From the NCBI RefSeq assembly GCF_003443735.1, contig NZ_CP031969.1, positions 6,572,001 to 6,636,000 on the forward strand: a DNA stretch of 64,000 nucleotides, given 5' to 3'. Below the pieces are notes generated by a model. The model searched no databases, was not told the DNA's origin, and saw only the letters and a program-made list of their open reading frames with translations. This stretch comes from Streptomyces sp. CC0208 (GTDB lineage: Bacteria > Actinomycetota > Actinomycetes > Streptomycetales > Streptomycetaceae). Below are positions 35,790-43,779 of the stretch, piece by piece; the stretch's first letter is position 1; each line of letters opens with the position of its first letter. The position numbers and the translations under genes were made by a program.

Positions 35790-37043
35790 GTGACCTCCAC
35801 CGCCACCGCCGCCACGCCCACGGCCGGCGTCGTCGACACCCCCGCCCACCGCGACGGCAACGTCCTGCGCTGGCTCGCCGCCTACACCGCCTCGATGACC
35901 GGCGACAGCGTCTACTACATCGCCCTGTCCTGGGCGGCCGTCCAGTCCGGCACCCCCGCGCAGGCGGGCATCGTGATGTCGGTCAGCGCGCTGCCGCGGG
36001 CCGTGCTGATGCTCGGCGGAGGAGTGATCGCCGACCGGCTGGGCCCGCGCAGGGTCGTCATCGGCAGCGACGCGGTGCGCTGCGCGGCCGTGCTCGCGGT
36101 GGCGGCGCTGCTGTTCCTCACCAGCCCCGGACTGTGGCCGCTGGCCCTGCTGGGCCTCGTCTTCGGGACTGTCGACGCCGTGTTCATGCCGGCCGTGGGA
36201 GCCCTCCCCGCGCGCGTGACGAGCCGCGGGCAGCTCGCGCGCGTGCAGGGCATGCGAGGGCTCGGCATCCGCTTCGCGAGCGTCGTCGGCGGCCCGCTCG
36301 GCGGACTCGCGGTGGCGGCCGGGGGAGCGAAGGCCGCGTTCACCCTCGCGGGACTGCTGATCGCGATATCGGTGCCGCTGCTGGTCGCCGTGCGGACACG
36401 GGAACTGCCCGCCGACGACACCAAGGCCGCCGGGACCGCCTGGCACGACCTGCGCGCCGGACTGCAATACATCCGCCGCCACCGCGTCCTCGCCCCACTG
36501 ATGCTGGTCATCGCCCTCGGCGACCTCGGCTTCGTCGGGCCGCTCAACGTCGGGCTGACCCTGCTGGCCGACGAGCGCGGCTGGGGCGCCTCCGGAATGG
36601 GCTGGGTGCTCGGCGGGTTCGGGACCGGGGCCGGTGTCGCCTCGCTGCTGCTCGCCGTACGCGGGCGCGTGCCGCACGCGGGGCACGTGATGGCGTACGC
36701 CTGTCTCTGCGGGGCGGTCGCCATCGGTGCGCTGGCCTTCGTCCCGGGCATCGTCGCGGCGGCCGGGGTCGCCCTGCTGATCGGACTGCTCGCCGGGCTC
36801 AGCGGCGCCCTGTGCGGGGCACTGCTCCAGACCCAGGCCGACCCCGCCTGCCTGGGCCGGGTGACCGCCGTGTCCTCACTGGTCAGCCTGGGTTTCGCAC
36901 CGCTCAGCATGCCGCTGTCGGCCGCGGCGATCGGCGCCTTCGGCACCGGGCCGGTCTTCGTGACGAGCGCGGCGGTGTGCGGGCTCGGCGGGGTGGTCGC
37001 ACTGTGCGCACCGAACCTGCGCCGCGCCGAGCTCCCCGCCTGA
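35790..37043 (+). CDS. MFS transporter, probable efflux pump
   Basis: A 417-residue major facilitator with about 12 membrane helices. Motif A of the family is visible as GGGVIADRLGPRRVVIGSD (about residues 75-93). The pattern of ten to twelve alternating hydrophobic segments resembles the enterobactin-exporter/DHA3-like group. GTG 35790 is chosen from the start of the low-complexity Thr/Ala N terminus. It is probably regulated by the ArsR-type protein just upstream. Substrate is unknown; export of a toxic compound is likely from the context. Confidence 0.88.
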   Translation: MTSTATAATPTAGVVDTPAHRDGNVLRWLAAYTASMTGDSVYYIALSWAAVQSGTPAQAGIVMSVSALPRAVLMLGGGVIADRLGPRRVVIGSDAVRCAAVLAVAALLFLTSPGLWPLALLGLVFGTVDAVFMPAVGALPARVTSRGQLARVQGMRGLGIRFASVVGGPLGGLAVAAGGAKAAFTLAGLLIAISVPLLVAVRTRELPADDTKAAGTAWHDLRAGLQYIRRHRVLAPLMLVIALGDLGFVGPLNVGLTLLADERGWGASGMGWVLGGFGTGAGVASLLLAVRGRVPHAGHVMAYACLCGAVAIGALAFVPGIVAAAGVALLIGLLAGLSGALCGALLQTQADPACLGRVTAVSSLVSLGFAPLSMPLSAAAIGAFGTGPVFVTSAAVCGLGGVVALCAPNLRRAELPA

Positions 37044-37047
37044 CCCG

Positions 37048-37683
37048 TCAGATCCCGAGTTCCTTCGCCTCGTGCAGCTTGGCGATCGCCTCCTTGTCGC
37101 CGTCCAGCTCCACCTTGGCCGCGCTCTGCCGCCCGTACAGGAACAGCAGCAGCTCCGAGGGCTCACCGGTCGCCGTCACGACCGGAGTGCCCCGGTGCGC
37201 GACCGCCGTCTGGCCGTCCGGGCGGCGCAGCACCAGACCGGTGGGGACACCGCGGCCCATCAGCCGGGCGGTGCGCTCCAGCCGGGACCACAGGGTGTCC
37301 TGGAAGACCGGGTCCAGCTCGCGGGGCGTCCAGTCGGGGCGGGCCCGGCGGACGTCCTCCGTGTGGACGTAGAACTCCACCGTGTTCGACAGCTCCTCGA
37401 CCTGCTTGAGCTGGAACGGCGAGAAGCGCGGCGGGCCGGTGCGGATCAGCTGGATCAGCTCTTCGTAGGGCTTCTCGGAGAACTCGGTCATCACCCGGTC
37501 CAGGCGGGACGCGAGCTGCTTGATCAGCAGACCGCCGGCGGCGTCGGGACGGCGCTCGCGCACCACCACGTGCGCCGCGAGATCCCGGGTGAGCCAGCCC
37601 TGGCACAGAGTGGGGGCGTCGGGGCCCTCGGCCTCCAACAGGTCGGCGAGGAGAAGTCGTTCACGCTTGGCGAAAGTCGACAT
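37048..37683 (-). CDS. TIGR03085-family protein (mycothiol-dependent isomerase/DinB-like)
   Basis: A 211-residue actinobacterial protein of the maleylpyruvate-isomerase N-terminal/DinB-like superfamily, probably TIGR03085. A four-helix bundle with metal-binding character is suggested by LCQGWLTRDLAAHVVVRERRPDAA (about residues 27-50) and NTVEFYVHTEDVRRA (about 115-129), whose histidines fit the three-His site of the fold. Related enzymes use mycothiol. The ATG at 37683 gives MSTFAKRERLLLADLL. It converges on the MFS gene with four bases between stops and is divergent from hisI. Confidence 0.82.
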   Translation of the reverse strand: MSTFAKRERLLLADLLEAEGPDAPTLCQGWLTRDLAAHVVVRERRPDAAGGLLIKQLASRLDRVMTEFSEKPYEELIQLIRTGPPRFSPFQLKQVEELSNTVEFYVHTEDVRRARPDWTPRELDPVFQDTLWSRLERTARLMGRGVPTGLVLRRPDGQTAVAHRGTPVVTATGEPSELLLFLYGRQSAAKVELDGDKEAIAKLHEAKELGI

Positions 37684-37765
37684 GCAGTCAGCGTACGACT
37701 GCGCCGGGGGTCCGCCCAGTGGACACCCCACAGTCACTGTCAGTGGCGCGCGGCACAATGGCACC

Positions 37766-38164
37766 ATGACCAGCACGCCCCTGCCCAGCAGCAGCCTCGA
37801 CCCCGAGATCGCCGCGCGCCTCAAGCGCAGCGCCGACGGGCTCGTCCCCGCCATCGCCCAGCAGTACGACACCGGTGAGGTGCTCATGCTCGGCTGGATG
37901 GACGACGAGGCGCTGCACCGCACGCTGACCACCGGCCGCTGCACCTACTGGTCGCGCAGCCGCCGGGAGTACTGGGTCAAGGGCGACACCTCCGGCCACT
38001 TCCAGTGGGTCAGGTCCGTCGCCCTGGACTGCGACGCCGACACCGTGCTGGTCAAGGTGGACCAGGTGGGCGCCGCCTGCCACACCGGCGCGCGGACCTG
38101 CTTCGACGAGGACGTGCTCCTCAAGGACGGCGCGGATTCCGGTCCCGCCGCCTCGGATCAGTAA
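37766..38164 (+). CDS. hisI: Phosphoribosyl-AMP cyclohydrolase
   Basis: A 132-residue zinc enzyme for the third step of histidine synthesis, without the HisE domain fused in many bacteria. QQYDTGEVLMLGWMDDEAL, GRCTYWSRSRREYWVKGDTSGH and the zinc-binding part DCDADTVLVKVDQVGAACHTGARTCF are diagnostic. ATG 37766 was chosen from the good start MTSTPLPSSSLD. It resumes the his genes after the ArsR/MFS module and lies 11 bases before trpE, so it joins the His and Trp genes transcriptionally. Confidence 0.96.
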   Translation: MTSTPLPSSSLDPEIAARLKRSADGLVPAIAQQYDTGEVLMLGWMDDEALHRTLTTGRCTYWSRSRREYWVKGDTSGHFQWVRSVALDCDADTVLVKVDQVGAACHTGARTCFDEDVLLKDGADSGPAASDQ

Positions 38165-38175
38165 GGCCGGCCGCC

Positions 38176-39654
38176 ATGGACCTCGAGGCCTTCCGCAAGC
38201 TGGCCACCGACCGCCGTGTCATCCCCGTCACGCGCAAGCTCCTGGCCGACGGCGACACCCCGGTCGCCCTCTACCGCAAGCTCGCCGCCGAGCGCCCCGG
38301 CACCTTCCTGCTGGAGTCAGCGGAGAACGGCCGCTCGTGGTCCCGCTACTCCTTCGTGGGCGTGCGCTCGGCCGCGACCCTGACCGCGCGTGACGGACAG
38401 GCGCACTGGCTCGGCACCCCACCGGTCGGCCTCCCCGTCGACGGCGACCCGCTGGCCGCCCTGCGCGCCACCATCGAGGCCCTGCACACCCCGCACCAGG
38501 AAGGCCTGCCGCCTTTCACCGGCGGCATGGTCGGCTACCTCGGCTACGACATCGTCCGCCGCCTGGAGAAGATCGGCCCCGGTGAGCGCGACGACCTGAA
38601 GCTCCCCGAGCTGACCATGCTCCTGACCAGCGACCTCGCCGTCATGGACCACTGGGAGGGCTCGGTCCTGCTGATCGCCAACGCGATCAACCACAACGAC
38701 CTCGAAACCGGTGTCGACGAGGCCCACGCGGACGCGGTGGCCCGTCTGGACGCCATGGAGGCGGACCTGTCCCGCGCGGTCGCCCAGCCCCCGGCGGTCC
38801 TCCCGCCCTCCGAGCTGCCCGAGTACACCGCGCTCTGGGGCGGCCCCGACTTCCAGGAGGCCGTCGAGGACATCAAGGAGCGCATCCGGGCCGGCGAGGC
38901 CTTCCAGGTCGTCCCCTCGCAGCGCTTCGAGACGCCGTGCACGGCAAGCGCGTTGGACGTCTACCGGGTGCTGAGGGCCACGAACCCGTCCCCGTACATG
39001 TACCTGTTCCGCTTCGACGGCTTCGACGTCGTGGGCTCGTCCCCCGAGGCCCTGGTCAAGGTCGAGGACGGGCACGCCATGGTGCACCCCATCGCCGGCA
39101 CCCGGTGGCGCGGGGCGACCCCGCAGGAGGACCAGGCCCTCGCCGACGAGCTGCTCGCCGACCCCAAGGAGCGCGCCGAGCACCTGATGCTGGTGGACCT
39201 CGGGCGCAACGACCTGGGGCGGGTCTGCGAGCCGGGCTCCGTCGAGGTCGTCGACTTCATGTCCGTGGAGCGGTACTCCCACGTGATGCACATCGTCTCC
39301 ACCGTCACCGGCAAGGTCGCGCCGGACCGCACCGCCTTCGACGTCCTGACCGCCTGCTTCCCCGCGGGCACCCTCTCCGGCGCCCCCAAGCCCCGCGCGA
39401 TGCAGATCATCGACGAACTGGAGCCGTCCCGGCGCGGGTTGTACGGCGGCTGCGTCGGCTACCTCGATTTCGCGGGCGACTCCGACACCGCGATCGCCAT
39501 CCGCACGGCCCTCCTGCGCGACGGCACGGCCTACGTCCAGGCCGGCGCAGGCATCGTCGCCGACTCCGACCCGGTCGCCGAGGACACGGAGTGCCGCAAC
39601 AAGGCCGCGGCGGTCCTGCGGGCGGTGCACACGGCGAACCGGCTCGGCAAGTAG
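38176..39654 (+). CDS. trpE: Anthranilate synthase component I
   Basis: A 492-residue chorismate-utilising enzyme giving anthranilate with ammonia from the TrpG subunit, which is not encoded here. The N-terminal regulatory region carries LLESAENGRSWSRYSFVG, matching the tryptophan-feedback LLES motif (about residues 39-56). Catalytic motifs include PIAGTRWRGATPQED (about 302-316), HLMLVDLGRNDLGRVCEPGSV (about 336-356) and GTLSGAPKPRAMQIIDELE. The start ATG 38176 follows hisI by 11 bases. Feedback inhibition by Trp is expected from the motif. Confidence 0.96.
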   Translation: MDLEAFRKLATDRRVIPVTRKLLADGDTPVALYRKLAAERPGTFLLESAENGRSWSRYSFVGVRSAATLTARDGQAHWLGTPPVGLPVDGDPLAALRATIEALHTPHQEGLPPFTGGMVGYLGYDIVRRLEKIGPGERDDLKLPELTMLLTSDLAVMDHWEGSVLLIANAINHNDLETGVDEAHADAVARLDAMEADLSRAVAQPPAVLPPSELPEYTALWGGPDFQEAVEDIKERIRAGEAFQVVPSQRFETPCTASALDVYRVLRATNPSPYMYLFRFDGFDVVGSSPEALVKVEDGHAMVHPIAGTRWRGATPQEDQALADELLADPKERAEHLMLVDLGRNDLGRVCEPGSVEVVDFMSVERYSHVMHIVSTVTGKVAPDRTAFDVLTACFPAGTLSGAPKPRAMQIIDELEPSRRGLYGGCVGYLDFAGDSDTAIAIRTALLRDGTAYVQAGAGIVADSDPVAEDTECRNKAAAVLRAVHTANRLGK

Positions 39655-39734
39655 GGGGCTTCGGCGCCGAATGGGGCGCTTCTCACGGGGCCCCGGGTGC
39701 CCGTTCGCCCCGGGTTCGGGTGATAGTGGGGTAC

Positions 39735-40367
39735 GTGACTGCCGTACCCCACCCCCGTTCCGAAGCCGCCGGACCCGCCAGGGCCGGACGTCTGAGTCTC
39801 GCCGTCGCCCTGCTGGGCGGCGCGCTCGGCGCCGCCGTGGCGTTGCTGGCCACCCGTCAGCAGTGGGCGGAGGGCACCGCGACCGTGGCCGGCGGCGCCT
39901 TCCCCCTGACCGCCAAGGGCAGTGACGTCACGGGCGTCCCCGCCGCCCTGGCCATAGTGGGCCTCGCCGCGCTCGTCGCCGTCTTCGCCGTCCGCAGGGC
40001 GGGCCGTCTCCTGGTCGCCGGGGTGCTCGCGCTCTCCGGCGCGGGAATCGCCGCCGCGGCGCTGTTCGGGGCGAGCGATTCGTCCGCGCTGGACGAGCAG
40101 GCGGCGAAGGCGTCCGGGGACACGTCGGCGACGGTCGCTTCCCTCTCGCACACCGCCTGGCCGTATGTCGCCGTGGTGGGGGGTGCGCTGATTCTCCTGG
40201 CCGGGTTGCTCGCTCTTCGGTACGGGCGGTTGTGGCCCGCGATGTCGGGGCGGTACGAGCGGGACGGGGCGCCTCGGGTACGGCGTAAGGCCGCTGTCGT
40301 GGACCCTGACCGGCCCGAGGACATCTGGAAGGCGCTTGACCGGGGAGAAGATCCAACGGGGGCGTGA
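39735..40367 (+). CDS. Trp-region conserved membrane protein (TIGR02234)
   Basis: A 210-residue membrane protein found in actinobacterial trp gene clusters (TIGR02234/Trp_oprn_chp). Four helices are visible at about residues 20-40, 65-85, 90-112 and 138-160. Its QQWAEG loop after the first helix is typical of the family. A charged C terminus (RKAAVVDPDRPEDIWKALDRGED) follows. GTG 39735 has GGGG just upstream; GTG 39720 is an alternative. It lies 80 bases after trpE and its function is unknown. Confidence 0.85.
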   Translation: MTAVPHPRSEAAGPARAGRLSLAVALLGGALGAAVALLATRQQWAEGTATVAGGAFPLTAKGSDVTGVPAALAIVGLAALVAVFAVRRAGRLLVAGVLALSGAGIAAAALFGASDSSALDEQAAKASGDTSATVASLSHTAWPYVAVVGGALILLAGLLALRYGRLWPAMSGRYERDGAPRVRRKAAVVDPDRPEDIWKALDRGEDPTGA

Positions 40368-40473
40368 CGGTCGCGCGACCAGGTGACCCCCGGATACATC
40401 GCGGCCGGGCGTACGGAACAATGGCTCCTGAGCTTCCGGCTCGGACTCGTACCTCAGCACCTAGGAGCAAGCA

Positions 40474-40722
40474 ATGGCGGGCAGCAGCCACGGTCACACC
40501 CCGGCCGCCTGGACCGGTGTCACTATCGCCTTCATCGGTTTCTGTGTCGCGGGCGCCTTCATGGTGATGGCCCAGCCGGCGGGCTTCTGGGCCGGTATGG
40601 CGATCGTGGTCATCGGCGGTGTCATCGGCTGGATCATGAGCGCCATGGGGATGGGCATGCCCAAGGACGCCCACAAGCCGCTCGCCACCTCGCGGCCCGA
40701 GTCGGCGGACGCCAAGAGCTGA
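40474..40722 (+). CDS. HGxxPAAW-motif small membrane protein
   Basis: An 82-residue protein with MAGSSHGHTPAAWTGVT at its start, the family's eponymous motif. Two hydrophobic helices follow (about residues 17-35 and 40-60), then a hydrophilic tail. The ATG has a good AGGAG site seven bases upstream. It lies in the trpE-trpC interval, as in other Streptomyces. Its function is unknown. The conserved HG..PAAW at the membrane edge suggests a specific interaction, but this cannot be tested here. Confidence 0.85.
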   Translation: MAGSSHGHTPAAWTGVTIAFIGFCVAGAFMVMAQPAGFWAGMAIVVIGGVIGWIMSAMGMGMPKDAHKPLATSRPESADAKS

Positions 40723-40738
40723 CACGCGCACCTCGTGA

Positions 40739-40773
40739 AGGGGCGGCCCGGCGAAACCGCCGGGGCCGCCCCT
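40739..40773. terminator. Terminator hairpin in the trpE-trpC interval
   Basis: AGGGGCGGCCCGGCG (40739-40753) pairs with the segment 40758-40773 with one bulged G, around an AAAC loop. It follows the HGxxPAAW gene by 16 bases and may limit read-through from trpE toward trpC. Confidence 0.7.
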
Positions 40774-40801
40774 CACGCGTTCGACGGGAGGGCGGTGGAC
40801 A

Positions 40802-41242
40802 ATGGCGGACGTGAACGCCGAAACGCAGCGCGTGGTGCCCCGGACCGGCCTGGCGGGACGACTCGCCGTCCCGGGCGGGATCCTCGCGGCCGTCGCCGGG
40901 GCCTTCGCGTACGTGGGGAGCGTGGACCCCAACCAGCCCGGCCACTACCCCGTCTGCCCGCTCTACCGGATCACCGGCCTCTACTGCCCCGGCTGCGGCG
41001 GACTGCGCAGCGCGCACGCGTTCATCCACGGTGACTTCCTGGCCGCGCTCCAGGACAACGCGCCGGCCGTGCTGGGCTATCTGGGCTTCGCCGTGCTGTG
41101 GACCGTCTGGGTGGTCCGCGCGGCCCGCGGCCGGCCGCTGGAGCTCGGTCTGGGGCCGGTGCACCTGTGGACGGCGGGGACATTGCTGCTGGTCTTCACG
41201 GTTGTCCGGAACCTGCCCTTCGGTGGCTGGCTTCATCCTTGA
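40802..41242 (+). CDS. DUF2752 membrane protein
   Basis: A 146-residue membrane protein of the DUF2752 family. The characteristic motif LYCPGCGGLRSAHAF (about residues 60-74) contains a CxxC pair followed by GGLRS. Hydrophobic helices lie at about 18-35, 85-105 and 120-140. The CxxC in a membrane-border loop could bind a metal or form a redox disulfide; the family is uncharacterised. ATG 40802 has GGGAGGG upstream. It sits between the terminator at 40739 and trpC. Confidence 0.86.
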   Translation: MADVNAETQRVVPRTGLAGRLAVPGGILAAVAGAFAYVGSVDPNQPGHYPVCPLYRITGLYCPGCGGLRSAHAFIHGDFLAALQDNAPAVLGYLGFAVLWTVWVVRAARGRPLELGLGPVHLWTAGTLLLVFTVVRNLPFGGWLHP

Positions 41243-41288
41243 TCAACTGGCAAACGTCCAGGTAGTGGGACCGGCGTCAACCGGATGC

Positions 41289-41303
41289 GAGGGCTACGCC
41301 CTC
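41289..41303. terminator. Short hairpin upstream of trpC
   Basis: GAGGG (41289-41293) and CCCTC (41299-41303) pair around CTACG in the 138-base gap before trpC. It is too short to be called an attenuator, and no Trp-rich leader peptide was found in this gap. Confidence 0.3.
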
Positions 41304-41380
41304 CTGCGGATACCATCGCAGTGACCACTTGTTTTCTTCGGTCGCTGGAACTGTCAACCGTCTGGAAGGGGGCCGCTCGC

Positions 41381-42190
41381 GTGAGTGTGCTCGACGAGAT
41401 CATCGACGGAGTCCGTGCCGACCTCGCGGAACGGCAGGCGCGCGTCAGCCTCGACGAGCTCAAGGAGCGCGCGGCGAAGGCTCCCGCGGCCAAGGACGGC
41501 GTGGCCGCACTGCGCGGCGACGGCGTCAAGGTCATCTGCGAGGTCAAGCGCTCCAGCCCCTCCAAGGGCGCGCTGGCCGCGATCGCCGACCCGGCGGGCC
41601 TCGCCGCCGACTACGAGGCGGGCGGCGCGGCCGTCATCTCCGTCCTCACCGAACAGCGCCGCTTCGGCGGTTCCCTGGCCGACCTGGAGGCCGTCCGCGC
41701 GCGCGTGGACATCCCGGTCCTGCGCAAGGACTTCATCGTCACGTCGTACCAGCTGTGGGAGGCCCGGGCCTACGGCGCCGACCTCGCGCTGCTCATCGTC
41801 GCGGCCCTGGAGCAGCCCGCCCTGGAGTCCCTGATCGAGCGCGCCGTGTCCATCGGGCTCACCCCGCTCGTCGAGGTCCACGACGAGGACGAGGTCGAGC
41901 GCGCGGTGGACGCCGGAGCGAAGATCATCGGCGTCAACGCGCGTAATCTCAAGACCCTTGAGGTCGACCGCGGCACGTTCGAGCGCATCGCCCCCGAGAT
42001 CCCCGCCCACCTGGTCAAGGTCGCCGAGTCCGGCGTCCGCGGCCCGCACGACCTGATCGCCTACGCCAACGCCGGCGCCGACGCGGTCCTGGTGGGCGAG
42101 TCCCTGGTCACCGGCAAGGACCCGAAGACGGCGGTCGCGGACCTGGTGGCGGCGGGCGAGCACCCCGCACTGCGCCACGGGCGCGGATGA
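41381..42190 (+). CDS. trpC: Indole-3-glycerol phosphate synthase
   Basis: A 269-residue beta/alpha-barrel enzyme that closes the indole ring (CdRP to indole-3-glycerol phosphate). VICEVKRSSPSKGALA (about residues 47-62) contains the catalytic Glu and Lys, VLRKDFIVTSYQLWEAR the catalytic Lys, and IGVNARNLKTLEVD, VAESGV and DAVLVGESLV finish the active site. GTG 41381 has GGAAGGGG nine bases upstream and gives MSVLDEIIDG, whereas the frame's longer N-terminal extension lacks conservation. trpM, trpB and trpA follow. Confidence 0.96.
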   Translation: MSVLDEIIDGVRADLAERQARVSLDELKERAAKAPAAKDGVAALRGDGVKVICEVKRSSPSKGALAAIADPAGLAADYEAGGAAVISVLTEQRRFGGSLADLEAVRARVDIPVLRKDFIVTSYQLWEARAYGADLALLIVAALEQPALESLIERAVSIGLTPLVEVHDEDEVERAVDAGAKIIGVNARNLKTLEVDRGTFERIAPEIPAHLVKVAESGVRGPHDLIAYANAGADAVLVGESLVTGKDPKTAVADLVAAGEHPALRHGRG

Positions 42191-42212
42191 TCACCCGCTA
42201 GGCTTGCCCGCG

Positions 42213-42386
42213 ATGACTCCGACGACCTTCACGACGGCCACGGACCGGTACGCGCGCCTGGCGCGCGGCTGCCGCCCCCGTGGCTGCCGCGCGCCCGCAC
42301 GCAGGGTGCATGGCCGTCGGGTCCGGTATGTGATCGGTGACGAACCTGGACAGGTGAACGGCCGTCGATGGCAGCGCGCCCTATAG
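42213..42386 (+). CDS. trpM: TrpM-like small basic protein
   Basis: A 57-residue Arg-rich peptide starting MTPTTFTTATDRYARLARGC, placed exactly between trpC and trpB. That is where S. coelicolor carries trpM, a small protein reported to modulate tryptophan synthesis and development. A TTG at 42204 would add three residues. The body is basic (RPRGCRAPARRVHGRRVRY) with no hydrophobic segment. Its stop codon and last codons fall at the edge of an interspersed repeat (42386-42430), so its C terminus may vary between strains. The identity rests on position and general resemblance. Confidence 0.7.
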   Translation: MTPTTFTTATDRYARLARGCRPRGCRAPARRVHGRRVRYVIGDEPGQVNGRRWQRAL

Positions 42387-42430
42387 GGGCGCGGGGAACT
42401 GCGCGACAAGCCACATACGGCCCGCAGCCA
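42386..42430 (+). repeat. Interspersed Streptomyces intergenic repeat, copy 3
   Basis: GGGGCGCGGGGAACTGCGCG, then ACAAGCCACATACGGCCCGCAG, is the reverse complement of the repeat at 9957 and 10105 with several differences. It fills the trpM-trpB gap, immediately after the trpM stop codon. Confidence 0.8.
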
Positions 42431-42492
42431 AGCAACAACCCCCCGCCCCACGGCGATCAGTGCTGTCCACAAACTCACCGTGAGGTTTCCGC

Positions 42493-43779
42493 ATGCCCAG
42501 CGAGTTCTTCATCCCCGACCCCGAGGGTCAAGTCCCCAGCGCCGAGGGCTACTTCGGCGCGTTCGGCGGCAAGTTCATCCCGGAGGCCCTCGTCGCCGCC
42601 GTGGACGAGGTCGCCGTCGAGTACGACAAGGCCAAGCACGACCCCGAGTTCGCCCGCGAGCTCGACGACCTGCTCCTCAACTACACGGGCCGCCCGTCGG
42701 CGCTCACCGAGGTCCCCCGTTTCGCGGAGCACGCGGGCGGCGCCCGGGTCTTCCTCAAGCGGGAAGACCTCAACCACACCGGCTCCCACAAGATCAACAA
42801 CGTGCTCGGCCAGGCCCTGCTCACCAAGCGCATGGGCAAGACCCGGGTGATCGCGGAGACCGGTGCCGGCCAGCACGGCGTCGCCACGGCCACCGCCTGC
42901 GCGCTCTTCGGCCTCGAGTGCACGATCTACATGGGCGAGATCGACACCCAGCGCCAGGCCCTCAACGTGGCCCGGATGCGCATGCTCGGCGCCGAGGTCA
43001 TCGCCGTGAAGTCCGGCAGCCGCACGCTGAAGGACGCCATCAACGAGGCCTTCCGCGACTGGGTCGCCAACGTCGACCGCACCCACTACCTGTTCGGCAC
43101 GGTCGCGGGACCGCACCCCTTCCCGGCCATGGTCCGCGACTTCCACCGGGTCATCGGCGTCGAGGCCCGCCGCCAGCTCCTGGAGCGAGCCGGCCGGCTG
43201 CCCGACGCGGCCATCGCCTGCGTCGGCGGCGGCTCGAACGCCATCGGCCTGTTCCACGCCTTCATCCCGGACACCGGGGTACGCCTCATCGGCTGCGAGC
43301 CCGCCGGGCACGGGGTGGAGACCGGCGAGCACGCGGCGACCCTCACCGCGGGCGAGCCCGGCATCCTGCACGGCTCCCGCTCCTACGTCCTCCAGGACGA
43401 GGAGGGCCAGATCACCGAGCCGTACTCCATCTCGGCCGGTCTGGACTACCCGGGCATCGGCCCCGAGCACTCCTACCTCAAGGACACCGGCCGCGGCGAG
43501 TACCGCGCGGTCACCGACGACGCGGCGATGCAGGCCCTGCGGCTGCTGTCGCGCACCGAGGGCATCATCCCGGCCATCGAGAGCGCCCACGCGCTGGCCG
43601 GCGCCCTGGAGGTCGGCAGGGAGCTCGGCAAGGACGGGCTGATCGTCGTCAACCTGTCCGGCCGCGGTGACAAGGACATGGACACGGCCGCACGCTACTT
43701 CGGCCTGTACGACACCGACGCCGCCGTCGCGGCGGACGAGGCCGGCACCGGCGCGGAGATCGAGGGGGACGCCAAGTGA
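42493..43779 (+). CDS. trpB: Tryptophan synthase beta chain
   Basis: A 428-residue PLP enzyme that joins indole to serine. GGKFIPEAL, the PLP-lysine motif HTGSHKINN (Lys near residue 98), ETGAGQHGVATA (catalytic Glu) and CVGGGSNAIG (phosphate site, about 237) are all present, so it is a normal TrpB1-type enzyme. ATG 42493 is clear. It overlaps trpA by GTGA and forms the alpha-2 beta-2 channel complex with it. The 20-residue acidic C-terminal tail (AADEAGTGAEIEGDAK) is poorly conserved. Confidence 0.97.
   Translation: MPSEFFIPDPEGQVPSAEGYFGAFGGKFIPEALVAAVDEVAVEYDKAKHDPEFARELDDLLLNYTGRPSALTEVPRFAEHAGGARVFLKREDLNHTGSHKINNVLGQALLTKRMGKTRVIAETGAGQHGVATATACALFGLECTIYMGEIDTQRQALNVARMRMLGAEVIAVKSGSRTLKDAINEAFRDWVANVDRTHYLFGTVAGPHPFPAMVRDFHRVIGVEARRQLLERAGRLPDAAIACVGGGSNAIGLFHAFIPDTGVRLIGCEPAGHGVETGEHAATLTAGEPGILHGSRSYVLQDEEGQITEPYSISAGLDYPGIGPEHSYLKDTGRGEYRAVTDDAAMQALRLLSRTEGIIPAIESAHALAGALEVGRELGKDGLIVVNLSGRGDKDMDTAARYFGLYDTDAAVAADEAGTGAEIEGDAK

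Noticed and set aside
41243..41380. Trp attenuator before trpC
   Set aside because: No leader peptide with several Trp codons and only a 5-bp hairpin were found, so attenuation is not supported.
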